DNA of 64,000 bases. It comes from Acridotheres tristis (Eukaryota; Chordata; Aves; Passeriformes; Sturnidae). The DNA is taken from contig CM072897.1 of the NCBI GenBank assembly GCA_037013685.1, positions 21,650,143 through 21,714,142 of the forward strand, given 5' to 3'. The notes beneath the pieces were generated by a model that had not been told where the DNA came from, made no database searches, and saw only the letters and a list, made by a program, of their open reading frames with translations. The position numbers and the translations under genes are program-made. Shown here piece after piece: positions 12,144 through 24,100 of the stretch. Each line of letters opens with the position of its first letter. Position 1 is the first letter of the stretch.

Positions 12144-15100
12144 ATGGTTGTGCTCAGGCAGTTTAGGCTGCTGCTCTGGAAGAACTACATCCTGCAGGTA
12201 GGCTGGCACTGCGCCTGGGGGGCTGCTTCTGACACTGCTATATGGGGGTAGTACATCAGAGCTTGCCCAACCTCTGGCTCCTTCAGGACATCTCCCCCCT
12301 GGACAAAGGGCATCTCTCACAGGAAAACTGGGTTATTTGTGCACGTGGTGTCTTTTGTGCTGGGCTGTGGGACCTTATGGGTACTGCTATGTATTCAGTT
12401 TTCTTGTCCCTGGCATCCCCTGCCTGCTCTCTGGCAATGAGCTCAGTTCCCATTCTCCTGGGACAGGGTAACCCACACCCCACCCATGTGACAGTGGGGG
12501 TTTTTGAGCTGTCTCAATGAACAGCCTCCCTTGGGAGTGCCATGTCTCCAAAACCCACTGGAGCCCTGAGGCTTTTTTCCTCCATTGCTTTCTGTCACTC
12601 TCAGGAGCAGATTTTAGACGTCTTAAAAATATTAAACCACTGGCACCCACTGCCAGCCCACCTCCCACCGTGGCAGCTGGGTGATGCTGAGGGATTTGGG
12701 GACCTCAGGGCCGGCAGATCCCGGCTGGTGCTGGCCAAGGCAGCAGCACCTTTAGCAGCGTGCAGGTGTTCCTGGGCTGGTGCTGTGGCTCTGCTGGGAC
12801 CCAGAGCCAGCCCTGGCAGAATGCAGGGGAAGAGGGGGGAGCAGGGGGTGGCTGCAGCCTGGCTTTACGCTCTCAATTACCTGTCTGCAGCTCAGCACAG
12901 CGTTGCTGTAAAAATAAACCAAAGGAAGAAGGAAGTTCTGGCTGCACCCAACCTTCTGGCAGGCACAGAACAGGGCGCAGGGCTTGGAGGGGACAAAAGG
13001 GGCTGTCAGCAGGGCTGATATGCAGCCAGGAGCATCCCCCATCTCCTCTTCAGGGGAAAAGCGTTGTTTTCTGGTGTGCTCCAGGGTGGGGACACATCTC
13101 AGCGTGTTTTCCAAGGCCACAAGCTGACTCGGGTCTATGTGCCGGGATACAGCTAAAACTCCTGTTCTGATAAAGACGCAGAGCTCCCAAGTGACCCCAC
13201 CCCGCTGTGAGGATGGAGGCTGGCCCACGTGGCTCTCCAGAGCTGCTCCGGCCAGGCGGAGGTGGGGATTATGGATGAGTATCCCTGTCACTTCTGGAAT
13301 ACAGCGCTTGAATGACTTCTGCCGCAGGGCTGGTGAATGTGTCTGAGCCTGCAAGTTCAGGGAGGCAGAGAGCTGTTCTGGAGGCAGCCTGGGAGATAGG
13401 GAGAGGTTCAGTATGATAGTAAATCAGCGAGAGACAGCTGGGCTGCCAGGGCTGCATTATAAACCCATCACACATCTGCAGTGTTCGCTTTTATGAGCAT
13501 GGCTTGGGAAAGCTCCTTTTTCCCTGCCTGCCCAAAGTTTCTGCCTCCTGTCTATGCTGCCAGGGCTGGCTGTGGTTGGAGCAGACTGTTCCTCCCAGGG
13601 GAAGCCCCAAGAGGTGTTTTGGGCTTTGGCAGTGGGTGCTGAGAGTCAGGGTAATGGTGGTCCCCGTATCATCTCCTGACAAACTATCCAAGATCCCATT
13701 CACCCTGGCTCCTGCAGGGCTGCCTCCCTTCCCAGGGTGTCCAGGCTGTGCTCAGGGCTCCCTATACCTGCCCCACTTGGAGACTCTGTCCACCTGAGCC
13801 TGCCCACTGGCTACTGGATAAAATCCAGTTGCTGAGACAGCAAAGCTGTGAGACTAAAGCTCCTCTTTCCAGCCTGGCAAAGGGGAGGGTGGAAAATCCC
13901 CATGTCTTTTGAAGCCCAAATTAGCCAGAGGCCTCAGAAAAGGTTAATGCTGCTGCTGCTGCTCCAGGCACGTGCTCTGAGTGAGCAGCCATGAACCTCT
14001 GTGGCCAGGGACATCTCTGAGCTGTCACGGCTGAGGCTGAGTGTGCTGTGCTGCTTTTGAGCCTGGCCTGGGGTGAAGGCAGCTCAGTTTGCAGGAGGAA
14101 ATCGTGGAATCCCAGCGTGGTTTGGATTGGAAAGGTCCATCCATCCCACTGCCCTGCCATGGGCAGGGACATTTTCCACTAGACCAGGTTGCTCAGATGA
14201 CCACAGTTCCCGTGGGACACCAGTTTGAAGTCCTAATGAACATGTGTTGGTGAGGAGTGTTACTAGCTAGGGGGCATTGTACAGGAGGGGTAGCCCTGGG
14301 GGAATTGAGGCACGAAGGTCCAGAGTGCAGGGTTTGAATTCATTCTCCAGTTGTTGAACCTCAATTAAAAAAAAAAAAAAAAAAAAGAGCCGCTATGTGT
14401 AGTGCAGTAGTGGCTTGGGTATTCCCATGAGTGTGCTTGCTGTGCTGTAGCCAGAGGCTCTGCTGAGCCCCATCCTGGGATGCAGAACCCATGTCCAGCT
14501 GCCTGTAGCAACTCAGCTCCAGCAGGAAAAGTTGTGCTGGTTCCAGCAGCATTGCTGTATATGGCGGAGCCCCAGGGCACAGGGAAGGAGCAAAGGACCA
14601 GCCTGGGTCATTCTACCCAGCAGCATTGTGAGGAACGCTGTGATGGAGGCTGGTTTGAGCTGGAGCAGTGCTTAGGGTAGGGGACACCTTGACTGCAGAG
14701 TCCTGAAGGATGTGGAAACCAGCACAGCGTCATTCCCAGCCTCTGGAAAAACCCAGGTTGTGAAACCTTGTGGAATGCAAGAATGCTATTGCTCCTTGGT
14801 GTTCTCATGCCCTGAAACTTGTGACTGTGTGCTCATCTACCTTCTGTGTTTGCATCTTCTTTTTTATCTCTTGAGAGAGAGAGCATGTACTAGGTATCTG
14901 TGTATTGGTAGATATCTAGATGTCCGTGTATATACAGATACATAATATATTTTCCATCCTTGCCCCCATATTTGTGTCTTTCCCCTGGCCTGCAGAAGCG
15001 GCAGATCCTGGTGACGGTGATCGAGGTGTGCCTGCCGCTGCTCTTCGCCGCCATCCTGATCGCGCTGCGGCACCGCGTGCATTCCATCAGCCACCCCAAT

Positions 15101-18100
15101 GCCACCCTCTACCCCTCTGAGTCTGTGCACGACCTGCCCAGCTTCTTCTCCTCCCAGCATGCCAGCAACCCCTGGGAGCTGGCCTATGTCCCCTCCAACA
15201 GCAGCGCGGTCCGGAGCATCGCCGAGGCAGTGGAGAGAGCTCTGCCCATCAACATCAGAGGTGAGCAGGGCTGGGGCTGCCCCTTCCACCTCAGAATTTG
15301 GTGTGAATTTTTACTCTGGGCAGCCCGGTCCAGTAGAACGTGTTCTTGCCCATGGTCTTGGAACTGGATGGCCTTTCATGTCCCGTCCAGCCCAAACCAT
15401 TCTGTGACTAATTCTAAATCCTCATGTTCCTGGAACACCATTTTTTTCTGAACTTCAAGGCTATAGTTTGACTTTTTAACTTTTTTCCACTAAAATGACA
15501 GGATTTTGGGCTGCCTTTTTGGTCTCATTGCAGTTTCCATTTAGAAAAATATCACTCTAAAACAGTTAAAGAAGGGGGCAGCACTTCCCTGTGAAAGGGT
15601 ATTTTTGGAAATCTTTTGGCACAGAAAATTTTAGCACTTAGTGTTCCAAACTGTTGGGATTTTCTGTGGGAAAGCTGACTCCTGCTCTCAAGGAGGAAGA
15701 ATGTCTGCATGACCAGGATACACGGCAGCATCCCGTGTAATTCCCCCGTGTCTGACAGCAGGCACGGCACATCCCTGCTGTTCTGAAGCCAGCAGCGCTC
15801 CCGGTGATAGCTGAGCACAGTGCGGGGTGCGTTTGCTGTGCCCCATCCCTGCATCTCCCTGTTTCCCTCCGCAGCCCAGGGCTTCCCCTCGGAGCGAGAC
15901 TTTGAAGAGTACGTCAGGCTGGACAACCGCTCGGGCAGCGTGCTGGCCGCCGTCGTGTTCCAGCACCGCTTCCCGCACAGCTCGGCCCCGCTGCCCCTCC
16001 AGGTGAGCGAGGGGAAGGCGGGGACAGATTCCCCCAGCCAGGTGTCACCCGGGTGTCCCCGCCGTCTGTCCCAGCCACCCCCGACCCTGGGCGTGCTCCT
16101 TGCAGGTGGAGTATGAGCTGCGCTTCAAGTACAGCCCGAGGAACGCCCCGCGGAGTGAGCAGACGGGGCTGAACCCCAACCTGGACCGGGACTGGCACAC
16201 CAGTTACCTGTTCCCGCTCTTCCAGCTGCCCGGGCCCCGCGAGGCCAAGTTTGCTGATGGGGGCACACCAGGTGAGCACCCCGAGGACCTTTCTACAGCA
16301 CCTGACAGGCTCTGAGCTTTTAAAGAAATAGGTTCATTTAAAGGAAATTATTAAATTCAGTTAATTGTAATGAAGTATTGGTTTATATTTATGCCAGCCT
16401 TAAATTTATATCTCTCTGAGGTGAACAGTTAAATATTTGTTCATATTTTAAATATTTGTTCGTATTCACATTTGTTCAGGGTAACCCACACCCCACCCAT
16501 GTGACAGTGGGGTTTTTGAGCTGTCTCATTGAACAGCCTCCTCTGGGAGTGCCATGTCTCCAAAACCCACTGGAGGCCTGAGGATTTTTCCTCCGTTGCT
16601 TTCTACAACTCTCAGGAGCAACTTTTATAAAGCATATGTTTATTTTATATATATATATACAAGCAGATGATTAAATATTTATATAGATATTAAAATTTTT
16701 CAATTTACATGTAAATCTTTATGAATACGTAGTTAAATAGTCATGTGTTTATATAGATGTTTATATTCCGTTTTACGCATATATAAACAATTCACCAAAT
16801 AATGATGCAATTTTAAATTAATATTTAAATATTAATTAATTATTAACTGTCGAGCTCCTTAATATTTATTTATATATTAATTAATATGTCTTTATTTTGT
16901 TGAATTATTATTTATTACTTAGATACAATTGGGCTATATTTACAATTTTGTTGTATTCATTATAGCTATCCTTTATTTAAATTTTATCCTGTGATTTCAT
17001 GGGCACTGCTTGGCCTCTGGGCACCTGTGCTGGGCAGGGTTGGATAAGAATAAATTTTAATGTGCGTGAATAATTTTAAAATTTAATATTTTTCCCATTT
17101 CGATTTTTAATGGAAATTTTATTTCACGATCCAAAGTGCCCAGTGTTTATTGTACTGCTTAAGTACTTGAAAAGTAAATAGAGCAGTTCTGTGGTTTGAG
17201 GTGTTTAAGGACAGCCAAACCACTGGCAGAGCAGGAGCCAGCAGGGGCATTATTGGAGCTGATGCTGGCTTAGGACTGGATTTTTGGGAACTTCTCCTGT
17301 GGTGGCAAAGGGAATATTTCCCTCAGTGGGATTTCTCCCTCTGTGTTCGATTGCAGTGTTCAGGGAGAGTGAAGCTGAGGAAGTGGGCAAACAGGTTTTG
17401 CTCACGGTGTGTAAATAAAGCAGAGTCCCAGAGTGTTTGCTCAGTACATGAGTTAATATCAAACAAAGTTCCCAATCTCATAATTCCACTTTTATCTTCT
17501 CTCTCTGTGGGTCATTTTAGCCGACAGACTTTCAAAGTGTTCATTTGGGGTTTTGTAAGAGGATTTAAGTTCCTATTCAGGTAACACTTGGCAGCAATTC
17601 CACTTAAAAATAAACTATTTTAAATTTATTTTGTTATCTAAAGCTGTGTCAAGAGAGGTTTAGATTGGATATTTGGAAAAGGTTCTCCCCCTGGGGGGGT
17701 GATGGGGCACTGCCCAGGCTCCCCAGGGAATGGGCACAGCCCCGAGGCTGCCAGGGCTCCAGGAGTGTTTGGGCAGCGCTGCCAGGGATGCCCAGGGTGG
17801 GATTGTTGGGGTGTCTGTGCAGGGACAGGAGCTGGACTCGTGATCCTTGTGGGTCCCTTCCGACTTGGGAGATGCTGTTGGGATATTAAAATATTTTCAA
17901 TGTTTTCTGATGCACAAAAATTTAAGCCACGTATGTGAGTCACAGAATATACTTCTTCTCACTGCAACCTGCGTAGTATTGTTTACTCTTTTGGTTTACA
18001 AAGACAAAGGGATGAAACACAAACCCAGTGACTTGTGGTGGTGGATGGTGAGAGAGAATCTCCCCATTACAAAGTCACAGCTGTGCTGCAGTACAGTGAC

Positions 18101-21100
18101 CATGAACAGAGTTTTCCTGGCAGCTCCTTTTAAATGATAGTTATTCGAGATGCTGGTTTGGTCTGGTGGAAGGCCCATAGCACGATGTGGAACGAGATAC
18201 GATTCAAGGTCCCTTCCAAACCAAACCAGCGATTCCGTGAATTTGCTGTGGTATCAGTCCTCCCCCAGGCCCCTGTGTCACAGTAATGCTTATATTGCTT
18301 TTCCTCTGCACTCTGGGGTTTGGTCCCTGCAGACCGCAGACCCATCTCTGTTCCTGGTGTGGTTCTTGCCGGGCAGGTTATCTCCGGGAGGGATTCCTGG
18401 CGGTGCAGCACGCTGTGGACAGGGCCATCATGCAGTACCACGCCAGTGCCAGCTCTGCCAGCCTGCTGGACAACATCACTGTGGTGGTGCAGCGCTTCCC
18501 CTTCCCGGCCTACGTCAACGACCTCTTCCTCCTGGCCATCCAGAACCAGCTGCCGCTGCTGCTCATGCTCAGCTTCACCTACACCTCGCTCAACATCGTC
18601 CGTGCCGTCGTGCACGAGAAGGAGAAGAAGCTGAAGGTGAGTGCTGGGATGGGCTCCCCTCCCTCTGCAGCCTTTCCCAATGGATGATTCCTTTAGATTA
18701 GGAACAAAATCCCTGCTGGGTGTAGAGCCAGTGAGCAGGAGGTGGGGATGGCAGCAGATTAATGAGTCCTAGGGAAGAATGTTGCTAATCCTGCTGCCAT
18801 GAGGAGCCTGGGCTCTCCTTGCTGTGCAGCCTGGCATGCTGGACCACAGGGATGGTGTTTCTCCTGGGCTGGGAGAGAGGGCAGCGTGTGTGGGTTCAGA
18901 GTTCGTGCATTCAAGAGTTCAGCCTGTTGGGAGGAAGATTTTTGCCTTTTGTGTGTAGAGACCCGTTGTGTGTGTGGTGTGGGGGCGGCTGGAGCTCAGC
19001 CATGTGGTTGCAGCAGCAGGGCTTGGCTTCCCCCAGGTGTTGGGTGTCTTGCCCTCTGCTGGGTGGCCCCGGTGGCACCACTGGCACCCTGCTCTGGGTT
19101 TGGGCTCAGCTCAGCTCTCTGGGGACTCCTGCAGTGGTGGCAGCTCTTGTTTGGGGAGGTAGGGGACACCATGCCATGCAGGTGGCTGTGCAGGACCACT
19201 CTGGTGGTATCTGGGGCTGCCACCTCTTTGCTTGTGCCACGGGGCAAAGCCACCTCCGCCTTGCCCCAGCCATGCCCAGGGAGTGTGGGTGCAGCCTTGG
19301 GTGACACCGTGACCTCCCACAGGAGTACATGCACATGATGGGCCTCAGCAACTGGTTGCACTGGAGTGCCTGGTTCCTCATGTTCTTCCTCTTCCTCCTG
19401 GTGTCCGTGTTCTTCGTCACTGTGCTCTTCTGTGTCAAGGTGAGCCTCTGTCCCCAGGGCACGAGCTCTTTGCTGGCAAGGCACGGGGTGACAGGGCCAC
19501 TCTGCCATAAGACTGTCCTGGTGTCCCAGGGCTCCTCCAAAGACTAGAGTTTAGGTTTCCCGGACTGAGATGGGCAGTGCTACCCCACAGTTGCATTCAT
19601 GGCAGGAGGGAGGTGGGGATTGGAGCCCCAGGGACACTGCGTACAAAGCAGGACCACTCTGCTCCCACAGCTTCTGGAGGGCGTCGAGCTCTCCTCTCTG
19701 CATGTGCCCACAACAGGGGAAGCAGGAGAGGGCTGTCTGGGTGCTGGCCAGGGTGTCCCCTGTCCCTTAGACCCTGCATCACATGATGGCAATCTGTATT
19801 TCCTCTCTCTGGAGTGATCTGAGAGTTTCTGGGTGTTCTTACCCACTCAGTTTGTCTCCTACACTTGGAGAGCATCAGGTCTGTACTGCTAAAGCCATGG
19901 CTGGCTCCAGCAGCTCTGAGCTTCACAAGATTTTCTCGGCAGGTGAGTGAGCAGGGAGCAGTGCTCACCAACAGTGACCCCACCCTGGTGTTCACTTTCC
20001 TCGCCATCTTCTCCATCTCCTCCATCTCCTTCAACTTCATGGTGAGCACTTTCTTCTCACGAGGTGAGTTTCCCCACGCTGCCTCCTTTTGTTACTGACC
20101 ACTTCAACTTGTGGAGGGGGCATTTCTTCCCATTTTTAGCTGCACAGTATGTGGAAGTGGGTGTGGGTACTGTTGCTTCCCAAACCAGAGCAGGTCCAAG
20201 GGCTGGAGCCCCTCTGCTCTGCAGCCAGGCTGGGAGAGCTGGGGGTGCTCACCTGGAGAAGAGAAGGCTCCAGGAACACCTCAGAGCCCCTTCCAGGGCC
20301 TAACGGGGCTCCAGGAGAGCTGGAGAGGGACTGGGGACAAGGGATGGAGGGACAGGACACAGAGAATGGCTTCCCACTGCCAGAGGGCAGGGATGGAGGG
20401 GATATTTGGAAGGAATTGTTCCCTGGGAGGGTGGGGAGGCCCTGGCACAGGGTGCCCAGAGAAGCTGTAGCTGCCTCATCCCTGGCAGTGTTCAAGACCG
20501 GGCTGGATGGGATTTGGAGCAACCTGGTCTAGTGGAAGGTGTCCTTCCCATGGCAGGAGGTGGGATAAGGTGGTCTTTAATGTCTGTTCCAGCCCAGACC
20601 ATTCCCTAGTGCTATGACCAGCTCCTGTCTTAGGGTCTCATCTGGCTGACTTGGCCCCAGACTCTGGTCTGGGATGGGCAGGGGGCTTCTGCAGCTGCCC
20701 CCCATGGGACTGGGGTCAAGCTCCTGCCTTGCTGTGGGATGTGGGCGTGGCCTTGTCCTGCCCCCACGTAACCATGCTTTGTGCACAAATCTGGGATGTC
20801 CCTGGATGGGAAGCTGGTGAGGTGTGCTGGGTGCCATCGCCCTGACCTTTTCCCTCCTGCTTTTCCCCGTGCTGGCAGCAAATGTCGCAGCTGCTGCTGG
20901 TGGCTTCCTCTACTTCTTCTCCTACATCCCCTACTTCTTCATCTCGCCCCGCTACGACCTGATGTCCCACAGCCAGAAGCTGGCATCCTGCCTCATCTCC
21001 AACGTGGCCATGGCCATGGGGGCGCAGCTCATCGGCATGTTTGAAGGGAAAGGTGAGCAGGGCCCTCTGTTCCTGGGGAGAGGAGCATCCCCTTCCTGCC

Positions 21101-24100
21101 AGCCTGATTTTGTGGTGGGGTGGGACTGGCTTGGTGGAAGGACATTGGGGAGAAGAAGCACTTTCCTTCTTAGTAGAACTGATTGCTCGCATATCAGGGC
21201 TCTCCAAATTTGTGCCTGTGCCCCTGGGCTGTGCAAAATGCCATCCTCACTTTAATTACTAAAGGAATTCTGTTCTAATGGATGGGAACCATTCCATTTC
21301 CTCCTTCACAATAGATATCTTTAATTTCTTCAATTTAAAAGAGTCTTCTGTTGGTTCCAGTAGAGCCATGCATTTACTAAGTGTGGCAGTAGCTTGGTGG
21401 CTTGTAGTGATAGAGGGGTAATGCTGGAGAAAGGATTGTTTCTTCCCAGGCAGTGGCAGAGAATGGCATGGAAGGAGCATGGTGGGGTGGGGAGCTTCCA
21501 GGTGTCAGTGCCTCCTTTCCCTCCAGATCCCAGAGGATCATAGAGCTGTGCAAGTGTTCCTGGTTACGGAGCAGTGAGCTGGCAGAGGGGCTGCTCTCTG
21601 CCAGTCCTGGAGAAGATGGTCCTGGAGATGCAGAGGTAGCAGTGTCCTGTGTGCCTTGCAGGGACTGGCATCCAGTGGAGGGACCTCATGAAGCCCGTCA
21701 GCGTGGATGACAACTTCACCTTGGCCCAGGTGCTGGGGATGCTGCTCCTGGACTCGGTGCTCTATGGTGTGGTGGCCTGGTACGTGGAGGCCGTGTTCCC
21801 CGGGGAGTACGGTGTGCCACAGCCCTGGTACTTCTTCCTCACGGTGAGCACTGCTTATAGCCCTCCCTGGGCTTGAGGGCTGTCACTTGGGGCAGTCACT
21901 GCTTCTGTGCCATGCAGCAGGCCAATCTGATGGGCCAGGGTGGCACCACCTGGCCTCCAAAGCCGCGGGTCTGCAGCATGTCCTCCCCAAAGGCTGATGC
22001 AGATGTAGATTTTTACAGTGGATGAAGGTCGTCTTGGCTTTAAATCTCTCTCCCAGCACTTCCTGGCATGCAGAGTGCTCTTAAATGTCTCCAGGTCCAA
22101 GCAGAGGCACTGGAGAGAAGCCCCAGGTGGGAGCAACCAGATCCAGCTATTTGACACCCCTGAGCGCTGCCATGCAGGCGGGCATGGGTGACCTGTGTCC
22201 CACTGCCAGCCGCCACATGCCAGGGGCTGGGTGACAACTGTCACCCCTTCAGCTGAGCTGCCCTTACTCTGCCAAGCCAAACACTTGGCGTCACCCTCAG
22301 CAGCTGCAGCTGCAGTGGGCACTGTGGCTCCATGGCTCCACAGAGGATATGTTCGATTTGGATACTGGAGATGGATCCTTTGTTATTTGATAGAGAGGTT
22401 TTTACTTCTCCCTTCCAAATTCCCCATCCCAGAGTGGTTTCACTCCTCCTTGCAGTCAGACCAGGGAAACAGAGATGCAGCCATTGACAAAAGCTAATCT
22501 TGCATCCAGGAGTTACTCAATTGTTATTCCCACCGGGATTTAAGGTCCCAAACGCTTAGTTTAATTCCTAGAGAGCCAGGTCAAAAAAAAAGTGGCTGTA
22601 ACTGCAGCAGGTGGACCCCAAGCTGTAATTTAGTGTTTCTCAGGGGTTTTGGAGGAGGGCTGTCATTGGCAGGATGATTCTGCCTGGGTGATTTTACTTC
22701 TCAATGGAATTTTTTCCATGGAGATGAAGATGGGGAAAAGCTGCAGGCAGTCCTTCTGTAAGGGAGAGATGGGGGAAGGCAGGAGGGCAGGAGGAGGTGT
22801 TCCATCATGTCAGTCCTGCCTGCTGAAGATGTTCTGGTTGGTAATTCCCAGGCCAAGGAGAGCGGTCTGGGAGATCCCTGGGAGATTGTTGAGAGGAGGA
22901 GGGTGGCTGAGGCTGGGAAGAAGAGATGGGCTCTGTCTGTGCCTGATTTCTGTCTCTCCCTTCCTCTGTCAGCCCTCCTACTGGTGCGGGCAGCCCAGGA
23001 CTGTTGTGGGGAAAGAGAAAGAGGAGGAGGAGGACCCCGAGAAAGCCCTGAAGAGTCAGTACATTGAGGAGGAGCCAGCTGACCTCGTGTCGGGCATCAA
23101 AATAAAGCACCTATCCAAGGTATTGACTGCCCAGCAGGGCACAAACAAACCATAATGTTGGTTTTGTAAAATCTGTTGCCTGCAGGCAGCTTCTATATCC
23201 TTTTGCTGCCCTAGGGCGGGGTATGGCTCTTCCCCAGAGCTGCATTTTGTGGTGGGATGAAGTGCTGGGTACTTAGAGATGCAGTGACATCTGTATTTAA
23301 CTTGTTGACATCTGAATTTAACCTGAATTAGACCTGTTGTCTCCTGCTAACACCCCATGAGCATGCCAGGCTTTGCCTGCTGGGTGGAGCTGAGACACTT
23401 GCCTGAAGTGTAGCACCATCTCACAGACATGATCTCTACAGGTCTTCAAAGTGGGAAACAAGACAAAAGAGGCAGTGAAGGACCTGACAGTGAACATGTA
23501 CGAAGGGCAGATTACCGTCCTATTGGGACACAATGGTGCTGGGAAGACCACCACTCTGTCCATGCTCACAGGTAGGAGCATTCTGCTGTGGGAACTGATT
23601 GCTTCACCCTCAAAGGAGAGCTAGACCCTGTCTCTGAAGGTGGGGAGGGGTTTTTAATCTTCCTTGGAGCACCTTCATTTTGCTGAGCTATTGGGCAGGA
23701 GTGCCAGGGTAGTGAGAGGGAGATGGAAGGAGCATGGAGGGGTCTCTGCTCAGCCCTCCACAAGAGTGGGATTAGCCAGTGAGTGCTGGAGAGCCGTGAG
23801 AAGAGACAGGACCTGGTGTAGGATTGCTCTCTGTAGGCTTGCCCATGATAAGGCAGATAAGGTGGAACTGGTGTTTGTCATTCTTGAGCTGCTGGGCTCC
23901 AGGATACCTATTTTGGCACGATGGACACAGTGCCCTTCGATGGTCCTTTTCTGTTCTCTATTACTCTGAGCAGCTCCTGGCAACTCGGGGCTCACAGGAC
24001 CTTCCTGGGGGATGCTCATCAGGACCCTCCACATTTCCCCTGGCTCTTTGCCATTGGGGTCACCCTGAGCTGCTGTGTTGCTCCCCACAGGTCTGCACTC

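Larger units (their letters stand above)
12096..21843 (+). other. ABCA3: ABCA3 exons 1-9: TMD1 and first lumenal loop (residues 1-489)
   Basis: Exons: 12096-12197 (ATG at 12144), 14996-15260, 15875-16002, 16106-16271, 18377-18636, 19323-19439, 19943-20063, 20879-21052, 21662-21843. TM1 is in exon 2 (about residues 22-43, [13 protein letters not shown]). The lumenal loop runs to about residue 260 and keeps the Asn124 sequon (NRS), but has Pro140 where human has glycosylated Asn140, and Asn174 where human has the cathepsin-cleaved Lys174. TM2-TM6 lie in exons 5-9 (for example [43 protein letters not shown]). Exon 6 starts exactly at Glu292, a residue where human disease variants occur. Confidence 0.94.

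Noticed and set aside
14300..14386. Processed pseudogene ending in poly(A)
   Set aside because: The 20-A run has no recognisable retrocopied coding sequence or polyA signal at the right spacing before it.
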